A stretch of 64,000 nucleotides of DNA from Saprospiraceae bacterium (lineage in GTDB: Bacteria; Bacteroidota; Bacteroidia; Chitinophagales; Saprospiraceae), in assembly GCA_958295895.1 (NCBI GenBank), contig CATQHI010000008.1, positions 183,663-247,662 on the forward strand, given 5' to 3'. The position numbers were made by a program, and so were the translations under genes. Positions 53,485-61,216 of this stretch are shown in pieces; position 1 is the stretch's first letter; the number at the start of each line of letters is the position of its first letter. The notes beneath the pieces are model-generated. The model was not told where the DNA came from. It was given only the letters and a program-made list of their open reading frames with translations, and searched no databases.

Positions 53485-54259
53485 GTACAGGCCTTTCCTC
53501 TACGGCTGCCCGCAACGCCCGAATTTCCTGGGTGAGTACGTCCACCTTGCGTTCCAGGGTTTTGGTGTTATCCATCGTCATCTCGTCCACAAAAACGGCG
53601 TTGGCCAGCCCGATGCCGAAGATGCCGCCGAGAATGACGACCAGGGAAAAATAAAAGCGAGTCATGCCCACCATCAGGGGGCTATCGCTACCGGCCGTGA
53701 TGGCCGCCGGTATCTCGTTCCATCCCTCGAGCGTAAAGAGTTGGAAGACGCTGTAGATGCTTACCCATGGATTGCCGAAGTACTGCGGGGCCACCTCCGC
53801 GTAGAAGTGGCAGGTGATGAGGGCCAGCATCAGGTTGAGAAACACCAGCGCGGCTAAGATTAATACGGAGGCCTTTAGCGCCCGGCCTAGCCCCTGGATA
53901 ACCTGGTCGATGTTCGGGATGAAGCGCAGGAAGCGCACCAGGCGCACCAGCCGGAAGAGCCGCAGTAGGATAAGCAGTGTAGTATCCGGCACATCGAAGA
54001 CGGCTAGGAAAAGTACCGGCAGACTCCCCATGATGATAAGAAAGTCGAAGCGGTTCCAGGCGCTGCCGAAGTAGGCTTTGGGCTTTAGCACGGCCAGCTT
54101 CACGATCACCTCGGTAAGAAAGAAGACGATAAAGGCGTGGTCGAGGGTGAGCAACCGGGCGTTGTCGCGCAGGCTGGGAAAATAAAGGGCAAAAATAACC
54201 GCGGCATTGAGGATGACGGCGATCAGCATGGCGCGCTCGCTAAGGAAAAGTCGCTTCAC
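53453..54259 (-). CDS. Voltage-gated cation channel, BacNaV-like
   Basis: 268 residues from a GTG at 54259: one six-helix unit. S4 carries arginines every third residue (Arg100, 103, 106, 109, 112 in LLRLFRLVRLVRFLRF). The pore region is FQLFTLEGWNEIP, with filter residues Thr176-Leu177-Glu178-Gly179-Trp180, followed by S6 and a C-terminal coiled coil (TKTLERKVDVLTQEIRALRAAVEE), as in tetrameric bacterial sodium channels. The Ser usual after the filter Glu is Gly here, a change seen in some ancestor-type bacterial channels reported to favour calcium. Selectivity needs measurement. Confidence 0.85.
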   Translation of the reverse strand: MKRLFLSERAMLIAVILNAAVIFALYFPSLRDNARLLTLDHAFIVFFLTEVIVKLAVLKPKAYFGSAWNRFDFLIIMGSLPVLFLAVFDVPDTTLLILLRLFRLVRLVRFLRFIPNIDQVIQGLGRALKASVLILAALVFLNLMLALITCHFYAEVAPQYFGNPWVSIYSVFQLFTLEGWNEIPAAITAGSDSPLMVGMTRFYFSLVVILGGIFGIGLANAVFVDEMTMDNTKTLERKVDVLTQEIRALRAAVEERPVPTDSPATDAS

Positions 54260-54322
54260 TTGGGGGGGCTTGTGTCCGCCAAATTACCCCACCGGACGGC
54301 AGCGGCTGCGTATCTTGGGGGT

Positions 54323-55126
54323 ATGGAAGCGATCATCCACTACTTTGAAACTATCCCGAGCAGTCACCGTACGCTGATTCTAGTCGGTGGCCTTACCCTA
54401 TTCTGGGGGCTGGAAAGTGCCGCGCCCCTGGTCACGGGTGAGTACAAAAAGTGGCGTCACGCCGGCATCAACTTTTTCTTCACCTTCACGACCATTGTGG
54501 TCAATTTCTTGCTGGCCTTCGTGCTGGTTAAGGGGAGTGACTGGGCGGTGGCTAATGATTTCGGCATTCTGCAGTGGCTGAATCTGCCGCTCTGGGCTAT
54601 GGCTACCGTCGGCCTACTCCTGATGGACTTCTTCGGCGCCTACCTCGCGCACTGGACCGAGCACCGGGTCCCGCTCCTCTGGCGCTTCCACCTCGTCCAC
54701 CATACCGATCAGAATGTGGACACCACTACGGCTAATCGACATCATCCGGGGGAGAGTGTGATCCGCTTTGTGTTTACCACCGCGGCGGTCGTGCTACTGG
54801 GTGCGCCGATCTGGCTGGTATTTCTCTATCAGAGTATGAGCGTAGTACTGAGCCAGTTCAACCACGCTAACATCACCGTGCCCCGGGGCCTCGACCGTGC
54901 GCTGCGCACTGTCTTCGTTACGCCGGACATGCATCGGGTGCACCATCACTACCAGTTGCCGTACACGGATACGAATTACGGGAATATTTTCAGTGTGTGG
55001 GATCGGCTGTTTGGCACCTATTCCGAGCTGGATAATCGGGAGCTTATTTACGGGGTGGATACGCATATGGAGGAGGAGCATCACTGGAGTATTCGCACGA
55101 TGCTTGGTATCCCGTTCCGCAAGTAG
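54323..55126 (+). CDS. Sterol desaturase/fatty acid hydroxylase family protein
   Basis: 267 residues from the ATG at 54323, four bases after TATCTTGG. Four to five membrane helices and the histidine clusters of the di-iron hydroxylase superfamily: AHWTEH, FHLVHH, and MHRVHHH plus a further HH in EEEHHW. NFNHANITVP-like wording (SQFNHANITVPRGL) is typical. Such enzymes hydroxylate or desaturate lipids, carotenoids or sterol-like molecules. The exact substrate is unknown. The stop is followed immediately by the 23-bp hairpin element. Confidence 0.87.
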   Translation: MEAIIHYFETIPSSHRTLILVGGLTLFWGLESAAPLVTGEYKKWRHAGINFFFTFTTIVVNFLLAFVLVKGSDWAVANDFGILQWLNLPLWAMATVGLLLMDFFGAYLAHWTEHRVPLLWRFHLVHHTDQNVDTTTANRHHPGESVIRFVFTTAAVVLLGAPIWLVFLYQSMSVVLSQFNHANITVPRGLDRALRTVFVTPDMHRVHHHYQLPYTDTNYGNIFSVWDRLFGTYSELDNRELIYGVDTHMEEEHHWSIRTMLGIPFRK

Positions 55127-55129
55127 AAT

Positions 55130-55152
55130 GCTGCCGGAGGCAGCATTGTACT
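55130..55152 (+). repeat. Hairpin-ATTGTACT element at a convergent gene junction
   Basis: GCTGCC-GGA-GGCAGC then ATTGTACT, identical over 23 bp to 27683-27705 and 39167-39189. It lies four bases after the sterol-desaturase-like stop, and its last bases form part of the stop of the nuclease gene on the other strand. Confidence 0.7.
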
Positions 55153-56560
55153 ACCGCACCACCTTACCCGTAGCCAAACTCACCATCTTCCCCCCCTTCT
55201 CACTCACGTACCGCTGAATGATCCGCGCCGTATCCGGATAGGTCACCGACCGCTTCACGCTGTCAATAGCCATATTTATATTCGTACAGTGCTCCTTATC
55301 GATGTAGCCGAAGCCCTGGTACTTGCCCTCCTCGACCAGGATGACGGAGGCCTCATCGTGCGTACGGCCTACGTCGAAGAGCAGGAAGTCGTCGTCAAAA
55401 ACGTTACGTAGGTGCAGGCGGGCCTCCTCGGCGCGTAGGTTGTATTCCTCGGGCGACTCTTCCCCCGCGCACCCGCCCCGGCACTGCTTGAGGTGGTAGT
55501 GGAAGCAGGCACCACGGCTGGGGTAGATATTGGTGAAGGCGCTGCATAGCTCCAGGTGCTTGCGGACAAAGTTGAGGCGACCCTTAGCGCGACTGAGCCC
55601 CGGGTACTCACTGATGATATCGAGCTCCTTACGGGCCTGGGCCGTATTGCGTACCACATCGAAGCAGCGAAAGCCCTGCTCGTTGAGGTAGCTGTGAATG
55701 GCGTAGTTGAAGCGCTTGCCCCGCTGGGCCCGGTTTATGCGCGGTTGGAGACGCTTGATCTCCTCACTTTCTAACAGCAGCGCCACGAGCTCGCTGCCGG
55801 TGATTTCGAAGGTGATATCGGCGACCTTCTCGGCAATGCGACTGCCCTTACTGGTATGGTCGTTGAAGTGCTGGGCGATGCGCTTGCGGATGTTGTTGCT
55901 CTTGCCCACGTAGACGACGTCACCGTTGGCATCGTGGAAGTAGTATACGCCGGTCTCCTCGGGAAGCTCGGTGATCTGCTCCAGTTTGATCTGCTTGGGC
56001 AGCCGAGTTTCCTTGATACCGTAGTTGATGAGGCGCTTGGCTTCCTTGGCGCAGTCCTCACCGGCCAGGCAGAGTTGGAGAAGCTCGGTCGTAGCCTGGG
56101 CATCGGCTAGCGCCCGGTGGCGCGCATCGACGTGGAAGCCAAAGTGCTGGATGAGCTTGCCGAGACTATAGCTTTTAAGCCCCGGGAAGCACTTACGGGC
56201 TAGGCGCACCGTACAGAGCTGCCGCCGCGAAAAGGTGTACCCCAGTCGGCCGAACTCCTCGCGCAGGAAGCCGTAATCGAACTTCGCATTGTGCGCCACG
56301 AAGATGCGCCCCTCAGTGAGCTCCACGATCCGCCGGGCCACCTCGTAGAATTTCGGCTGCCCCTTTACCATTTCCTGGGTGATGCCCGTTAACTCTACGA
56401 TACCGGCCGGGATATACTGCTCGGGGTCTAGTAGCGTCTCAAAAGTCTCCGTTACCTTTTCGCCGTCGAAGAGCACGATGCCGATCTCGGTGATCCGGGC
56501 CCGGCTGGCGCGGCTTCCCGTGGTCTCAATATCGACGATCGCATATTCTTGTTTACCCAT
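55151..56560 (-). CDS. DEDDh exonuclease fused to GIY-YIG nuclease domain (DnaQ-UvrC/Cho-like)
   Basis: 469 residues from the ATG at 56560. Residues 1 to about 165 form a DnaQ-type 3'-5' exonuclease with DIETTG (ExoI), HNAKFDYGFLREE (ExoII) and HRALADAQAT (ExoIII, DEDDh). From about 205 a GIY-YIG domain starts GVYYFHDANGDVVYVGKSNNIRKRI with the catalytic-region Arg, and SELVALLLESEEIKRLQPRIN carries the conserved Glu. A cysteine cluster follows (ACFHYHLKQCRGGCAG), similar to the one after the GIY-YIG domain of UvrC. Known from actinobacteria and Bacteroidota, presumed repair function. It is divergent from NamZ. Confidence 0.88.
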   Translation of the reverse strand: MGKQEYAIVDIETTGSRASRARITEIGIVLFDGEKVTETFETLLDPEQYIPAGIVELTGITQEMVKGQPKFYEVARRIVELTEGRIFVAHNAKFDYGFLREEFGRLGYTFSRRQLCTVRLARKCFPGLKSYSLGKLIQHFGFHVDARHRALADAQATTELLQLCLAGEDCAKEAKRLINYGIKETRLPKQIKLEQITELPEETGVYYFHDANGDVVYVGKSNNIRKRIAQHFNDHTSKGSRIAEKVADITFEITGSELVALLLESEEIKRLQPRINRAQRGKRFNYAIHSYLNEQGFRCFDVVRNTAQARKELDIISEYPGLSRAKGRLNFVRKHLELCSAFTNIYPSRGACFHYHLKQCRGGCAGEESPEEYNLRAEEARLHLRNVFDDDFLLFDVGRTHDEASVILVEEGKYQGFGYIDKEHCTNINMAIDSVKRSVTYPDTARIIQRYVSEKGGKMVSLATGKVVR

Positions 56561-56602
56561 GACACCCTCGCCCCTACGGCGGACTCTAAACCTCACACTC
56601 GG

Positions 56603-57895
56603 ATGGCCAAGGTATACCTTCTTCTCTGTTTTTTGTTAACGTTTGCCGCAAATTGTTTTAAATCGGACCCTCGTCGGCCGAATTCTTCGGACCAGGCGGA
56701 GCTGGTCCGAAGTTCGTCCGCCGAGTTGGGAGATACCGCTAATTCATTAAGCACTCGGCCGACGAACCCGCTGCGCGGGGATTCGGCGGCCGAGTATCCT
56801 GCGGCCTATATCCCCGAAGCTTACCTGCCGAAGCTGGCCGGAAAAAGCCTTGGGTTGGTCGTCAATCAGACCTCCACCCTGGCCGACGGTACCCACCTGG
56901 TCGATACCCTGCTGGCCCTCGGACAGGACGTGCGCCGCATCTTCGCCCCCGAGCACGGCTTTCGTGGAGATGCCGATGCCGGGGCTAAGGTGAAGGACGG
57001 TATTGATACGCGGACGGGCCTGCCGATCCGCTCGCTCTACGGTAGCGACAAAAAGCCCTCGGAAGAAGACTTGGCGGATATCGACCTTATCGTTTTCGAC
57101 ATCCAGGACGTGGGGGCGCGCTTTTATACCTATATCTCTACCCTGCATTACGTGATGGAGTCGGCGGCCCGCTACGGCAAGCCGGTGCTCGTCCTAGATC
57201 GCCCCAATCCTAATGGACACTACATCGATGGCCCCTTGCGCAAGCCGGGCTTCGAGAGCTTCGTAGGGCTCGACCCCATCCCCGTCGTACACGGACTTAC
57301 CGTAGCCGAGTACGCTCTTATGGTCAACGGAGAAGGCTGGCTCGGCGAGGGGCTACACTGCGAGCTAGCTATACAGCTTTGTCCGGACTACACCCACGAT
57401 GCCGTATACGAACTGCCCGTGCCACCGTCTCCTAACCTACCCAACCAGCGCAGCATCTACCTCTATCCCAGCCTGTGCTTCTTCGAGGGCACGGCCCTGA
57501 GCGTGGGGCGGGGGACGGACCGGCAATTTCAGTTATACGGGCATCCGGCGTTGCTGTCCGGACCGGCGCTTTTCACCCCACGGCCCGGTCCCGGTGCCGC
57601 CAATCCGAAGTTGAACGGAGAGCTCTGCCACGGCTACGATTTGAGTACAGAGCCGCCGGCCGCCTATCGGATTGATTCCATCGATCTCGGTCCGGTACTG
57701 GAAGCGTACAAGGAGCTTGAGGGGCAGGGGGTGACCTTCTTTACCCGGCCCGATTTCTTCGATTTACTCGCCGGTACGGACGCATTGCGTGAAATGATCG
57801 AGGCGGGGAAGTCTGAGGAGGAGATTCGGGTGAGTTGGGCGGCGGACCTGGCGGCTTACCGAACGCTGCGGGAAAAATATCAACTTTACCCATGA
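56603..57895 (+). CDS. NamZ-like exo-beta-N-acetylmuramidase (DUF1343, GH171)
   Basis: 430 residues from the ATG at 56603. A hydrophobic leader MAKVYLLLCFLLTFAANC suggests a lipoprotein. The DUF1343 core starts near residue 80 (GKSLGLVVNQTSTL), then IFAPEHGFRGDADAG, LIVFDIQDVGARFYTYISTLHYVM, LDRPNPNG, SIYLYPSLCFFEGTALSVGRGTDRQFQLYG. GH171 enzymes release terminal MurNAc during peptidoglycan turnover. Residues about 23-64 are low-complexity and encoded by nested palindromes (56670-56794), including tri-loop hairpins of the intergenic family. The stop overlaps the methyltransferase start (ATGA). Confidence 0.88.
   Translation: MAKVYLLLCFLLTFAANCFKSDPRRPNSSDQAELVRSSSAELGDTANSLSTRPTNPLRGDSAAEYPAAYIPEAYLPKLAGKSLGLVVNQTSTLADGTHLVDTLLALGQDVRRIFAPEHGFRGDADAGAKVKDGIDTRTGLPIRSLYGSDKKPSEEDLADIDLIVFDIQDVGARFYTYISTLHYVMESAARYGKPVLVLDRPNPNGHYIDGPLRKPGFESFVGLDPIPVVHGLTVAEYALMVNGEGWLGEGLHCELAIQLCPDYTHDAVYELPVPPSPNLPNQRSIYLYPSLCFFEGTALSVGRGTDRQFQLYGHPALLSGPALFTPRPGPGAANPKLNGELCHGYDLSTEPPAAYRIDSIDLGPVLEAYKELEGQGVTFFTRPDFFDLLAGTDALREMIEAGKSEEEIRVSWAADLAAYRTLREKYQLYP
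56685..56794. repeat. Palindrome cassette inside the NamZ-like gene
   Basis: CTTCGGACCAG pairs with CTGGTCCGAAG (56685-56712), closing on C(GGA)G with one bulged G. CCCGC-TGC-GCGGG is at 56767-56779, inside CTCGGCC...GGCCGAG (56754-56794). A further long imperfect pairing joins GTTCGTCCGCCGAGT with the segment ACTCGGCCGACGAAC. The cassette codes for the unconserved linker after the signal. Confidence 0.65.
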
Positions 57896-58968
57896 TGTAC
57901 CTTCACCCCAGCAGCTTACCCATTCCGGGCGGCCGCCGTACTCCCCGAATGACCAAACACCAAACCCTAGCCCACATCACCGATGTGCTGCTCGACCCTA
58001 CTACCTCCCTCCCGCTACTACGCGACACTATTGAAACTTACCGGGATCTTCTACTCACCGCCTCCGGCATCGACCTGGGAGAAGCTACAAGCGTAGACCA
58101 CCTCGATACCGGTAAGGGCGTAGCCATCGGCGTTACCTGGGCGGCGCTGTGCGTGGATGACCTGATCCGTACCCAGCGCTTCGTGGCCGGACTTTACCAG
58201 GCGGTCCACGAGGTAGCTGCCCGCCGGCCCGGTCCCGTACACGTACTCTACGCCGGTACCGGTCCCTTCGCCACCCTCGCGCTGCCCCTGATGACGCGCT
58301 TTACCCCGGCGGAGCTCCAGCTCACCTGCATCGAGATCAATGCACTAAGCAAGCAGGCTGCGGAGCGGGTTGTTAAATACCTCGAATTCGATGCGTTTGT
58401 AGTTGACTTTGTCGAAGCGGATGCGGCTACCTATGTCATTGACACCACTGCCCGCCCCGTAGACATTGTACTCAGTGAGACCATGCAGTACTGTCTTATC
58501 GACGAGATGCAGGTACCCATCACTCTCAATCTAATAGGGCAATTACCGCCCGAAACGATCCTTATTCCTGAGCAAATCCGACTCAGCTTAGTAGTTCTGG
58601 ATACGAAAGGTGATAAAACCGTGCAAGACCTTGGACCCATCTTTACGGTAGACAGGCAAAGTCTACTCGCCCACCAAGCTGGGGGCAGGGATGTGGACTT
58701 CCCTACCGTGCGACTTACCGTACCACCCCACAAGGCACTGCTTGAGCCTTCCCTGGCATCCGGTCCTCTCGCCATCCGCACCGGCATCACCGTCTACGGC
58801 AACCATGTGCTCTACGATTACGATAGTGGCCTCACCATTCCCAAAGTCATCGGTGAATATCCCGATGCTAGCGATCCGCTCGAAGCCATAGATTTTACCT
58901 ACCGGCTTCTCCCCTCCCCCCTGCTCTGGATGGACTTTATTCTACCCGAACCGGTCGCCGCCGAGTAG
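57892..58968 (+). CDS. Class I SAM-dependent methyltransferase with PRMT-like double-E loop
   Basis: 358 residues from the ATG at 57892, or 339 from an internal ATG at 57949. Motif I is VHVLYAGTGPFATLALPLM, then LTCIEINALSKQAAE with the acidic ribose-binding residue. VDIVLSETMQYCLIDEMQVPIT resembles the double-E loop of protein arginine methyltransferases (SExMGYxLxxE). PPETILIPEQIRLSL and a C-terminal beta-rich part follow, again PRMT-like in order. Neither substrate nor family name is certain; a small-molecule or protein methylase is possible. It is translationally coupled to the NamZ-like gene. Confidence 0.6.
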   Translation: MMYLHPSSLPIPGGRRTPRMTKHQTLAHITDVLLDPTTSLPLLRDTIETYRDLLLTASGIDLGEATSVDHLDTGKGVAIGVTWAALCVDDLIRTQRFVAGLYQAVHEVAARRPGPVHVLYAGTGPFATLALPLMTRFTPAELQLTCIEINALSKQAAERVVKYLEFDAFVVDFVEADAATYVIDTTARPVDIVLSETMQYCLIDEMQVPITLNLIGQLPPETILIPEQIRLSLVVLDTKGDKTVQDLGPIFTVDRQSLLAHQAGGRDVDFPTVRLTVPPHKALLEPSLASGPLAIRTGITVYGNHVLYDYDSGLTIPKVIGEYPDASDPLEAIDFTYRLLPSPLLWMDFILPEPVAAE

Positions 58969-58996
58969 GGTATTTGGAAGTTTGCACAAAAAGACA

Positions 58997-59018
58997 TAGC
59001 TTTGTTTAAATTTTAAAC
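58997..59018 (+). promoter_or_regulatory. pncB promoter and palindromic operator candidate
   Basis: TAGCTTTG (58997-59004) is a perfect -7 box. Directly overlapping its last base, GTTTAAA-T-TTTAAAC (59004-59018) is a perfect 15-bp palindrome, standing out in GC-rich DNA and lying over the expected transcription start. A similar sequence (12/15) precedes nadA at 1447. Candidate site for the Nudix-type regulator encoded after pncB. Confidence 0.55.
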
Positions 59019-59025
59019 TAAGTCA

Positions 59026-60462
59026 ATGTCACCTACCTCTCCGCTCGCTCAAGTTTACCGTCCGAATTTCGGGTTACTCACCGACCTCTACCAACTCACC
59101 ATGGCCGCCGCCTACCACCAGCAGGGGATGCAGGAACGGCGGGCGGTATTTCACCTCTTCTTCCGCAAGGCACCCTTCGGGGAGCGCGCGGCCGTTGCGG
59201 CCGGCCTGCCCCTCGCCATCGAGATTGTCAAGGGACTAAGTTTCAGTGCCGATGATGTACAGTACCTGGGTCGGTTAACGGGCGCCAATGGAAAACCACT
59301 CTTCAAGGAGCCCTTCCTCAACTACCTCCAGCGCCTGAAATTCACCGGCGACATCGACGCCATCCCCGAGGGGGAGATCGCCCTACCCCACGAGCCATTG
59401 CTACGTGTAGAAGCTCCACTGATCCAGGCCCAGCTCCTGGAGACCGCCCTCCTCAACGTCATGAACTTCTCCACCCTCATCGCCACCAAGGCAGCCCGCA
59501 TCAAGGCCGCCGCCGGGGAGGACCGCGTCATCGAGTTCGGCCTACGCCGCGCCCAGGGTATTGATGGCGGACTTACCGCCTCCCGCTCCGCCTACGTTGG
59601 AGGTTGCGACGGTACAAGTAACGTCTGGGCCGGCCGCTACTTTGATGTGCCGGTCAGGGGTACCCACGCCCACAGCTGGGTCATGGCCCACGTCGACGAG
59701 CTAACCGCCTTTGAGGCCTACGCCGAGGCCCTACCGAATAACTGCATCTTTTTGGTCGATACGTACGACACCATCGAGGGAGTACGCAACGCCATTCGCG
59801 TAGGCAAGCAACTGCGCGAGAAAGGCCATGAACTGCGCGGCATCCGCCTAGATAGCGGTGATCTGGCCGATCTCTCCATCCGTGCCCGCCGGATGCTCGA
59901 TGAGGCCGGCTTCCCCGACGCCTTCGTCAGTGCCAGCGATAGCCTAGACGAGTACGCCATCGCGCGCCTTAAGGCCGCCGGTGCTCGCATCACCGTCTGG
60001 GGCATTGGTACCCGCCTGGCAACCGCTTACGACCAGCCCGCCCTGGGTGGGGTGTACAAGCTCGCTGCAATCCAGAACGAAGCTGGCGAATGGGAGACTA
60101 AAGTCAAACGCTCAGAAACCCTGATTAAAGTCAGTAACCCGGGTCGCCTAGCCGTGCGCCGTTACTACGCCGGTGACCGCCCCCTGGCCAGCCAGCTGTA
60201 CGATACCCTCGGTGCCCCCCCCTCGGCCCAGGTAATAGATGAGCGTTTACAGCAGCACGAACTGGAGGGTAAGGCCGTAGAACTTCTCGAACCGGTCTTT
60301 CGCAACGGGGTGGCGATCGACCGCCCCTACGACATTCACCGCACCCGCGGCCGCGCCCTGGAAAACTGGCGGCGGTGGCATGCGGCGGATATGGATACCT
60401 TTGTGTACGGCCTGGCGCCGGAGCTGCTCAAAGCAAAAGAAGCGCTGCTGAACGTAGAATAA
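59026..60462 (+). CDS. pncB: Nicotinate phosphoribosyltransferase
   Basis: 478 residues. [21 protein letters not shown] start, [55 protein letters not shown] and the phosphoribosyl-binding [13 protein letters not shown] with [12 protein letters not shown]. It converts nicotinate and PRPP to nicotinate mononucleotide in NAD salvage. Normal length for this branch of the family. It is followed 37 bases later by the NrtR-like Nudix gene. Confidence 0.96.
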   Translation: MSPTSPLAQVYRPNFGLLTDLYQLTMAAAYHQQGMQERRAVFHLFFRKAPFGERAAVAAGLPLAIEIVKGLSFSADDVQYLGRLTGANGKPLFKEPFLNYLQRLKFTGDIDAIPEGEIALPHEPLLRVEAPLIQAQLLETALLNVMNFSTLIATKAARIKAAAGEDRVIEFGLRRAQGIDGGLTASRSAYVGGCDGTSNVWAGRYFDVPVRGTHAHSWVMAHVDELTAFEAYAEALPNNCIFLVDTYDTIEGVRNAIRVGKQLREKGHELRGIRLDSGDLADLSIRARRMLDEAGFPDAFVSASDSLDEYAIARLKAAGARITVWGIGTRLATAYDQPALGGVYKLAAIQNEAGEWETKVKRSETLIKVSNPGRLAVRRYYAGDRPLASQLYDTLGAPPSAQVIDERLQQHELEGKAVELLEPVFRNGVAIDRPYDIHRTRGRALENWRRWHAADMDTFVYGLAPELLKAKEALLNVE

Positions 60463-60499
60463 AGTCGGCAGACGAGCCCAAATTATAAATCCCCCCCCT

Positions 60500-61213
60500 T
60501 TGTACACCTACGAATACCCCCGCCCCTCCGTCACCGTTGACGTCGTCGTCTTCGGCTACGACGGGGGCCGCGACCTGAAGCTGCTGCTGATCCAGCGGGG
60601 CGGCGAGCCCTTTAAGGGGCAGTGGGCGCTGCCGGGCGGCTTCGTGGATATGGACGAGGATCTGGAGGCAAGCGCCCTACGCGAGCTGGAGGAAGAGACA
60701 GGCGTCCGGGATCTGTTCGTCGAGCAGTTGTACACCTTCGGTGCCCCGGGCCGGGACCCCCGCGGACGGGTGATCAGCGTGGCCTACTTCGCCCTGGTCA
60801 ACCTGACGGATCACCCCGCCGTGGCCGCCTCCGACGCCGAGCAGGCCGAGTGGTATCCGCTACATGAGCTGCCGGAACTGGCCTTCGACCACGCGCGCAT
60901 TATCGATATGGCTACCAACCGGCTACGGGCAAAGGTGCGCTACCAGCCCATCGGCTTCGAGCTACTGCCGGAGGAGTTTACACTGGCCGAGTTGCAGGCG
61001 CTGTACGAGACCGTGCTGGGCGTGCCGGAGTTCAACAAGCGCAACTTCCGCACCCGCATTATGAAAACCGGTATCCTGGAGGAGGTGGGCCGCCAGGAGA
61101 ACGTGCCCCACCGGCCGGCCGTGCTGTACCGCTTCAACGAGGAGATGTACCGGCAGCTTATGGACCAGCGCGACTCGGCCGTGCTACGCCGGGCGCTCGA
61201 CTTTGAAATTTAA
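60500..61213 (+). CDS. Nudix domain protein with C-terminal winged helix (NrtR-like)
   Basis: 237 residues from a TTG at 60500, right after TATAAAT and a C8 run. The N-terminal Nudix domain has a complete Nudix box (Gly47, Glu53, Arg61-Glu62-Leu63, Glu65-Glu66, Gly68). The C-terminal part ([38 protein letters not shown]) is the winged helix-turn-helix of NrtR/AraR-type Nudix regulators. NrtR proteins sense ADP-ribose and repress NAD genes, often pncB, which lies directly upstream here. Because the catalytic box is intact, hydrolase activity cannot be excluded. Confidence 0.85.
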   Translation: MYTYEYPRPSVTVDVVVFGYDGGRDLKLLLIQRGGEPFKGQWALPGGFVDMDEDLEASALRELEEETGVRDLFVEQLYTFGAPGRDPRGRVISVAYFALVNLTDHPAVAASDAEQAEWYPLHELPELAFDHARIIDMATNRLRAKVRYQPIGFELLPEEFTLAELQALYETVLGVPEFNKRNFRTRIMKTGILEEVGRQENVPHRPAVLYRFNEEMYRQLMDQRDSAVLRRALDFEI

Positions 61214-61216
61214 GTT

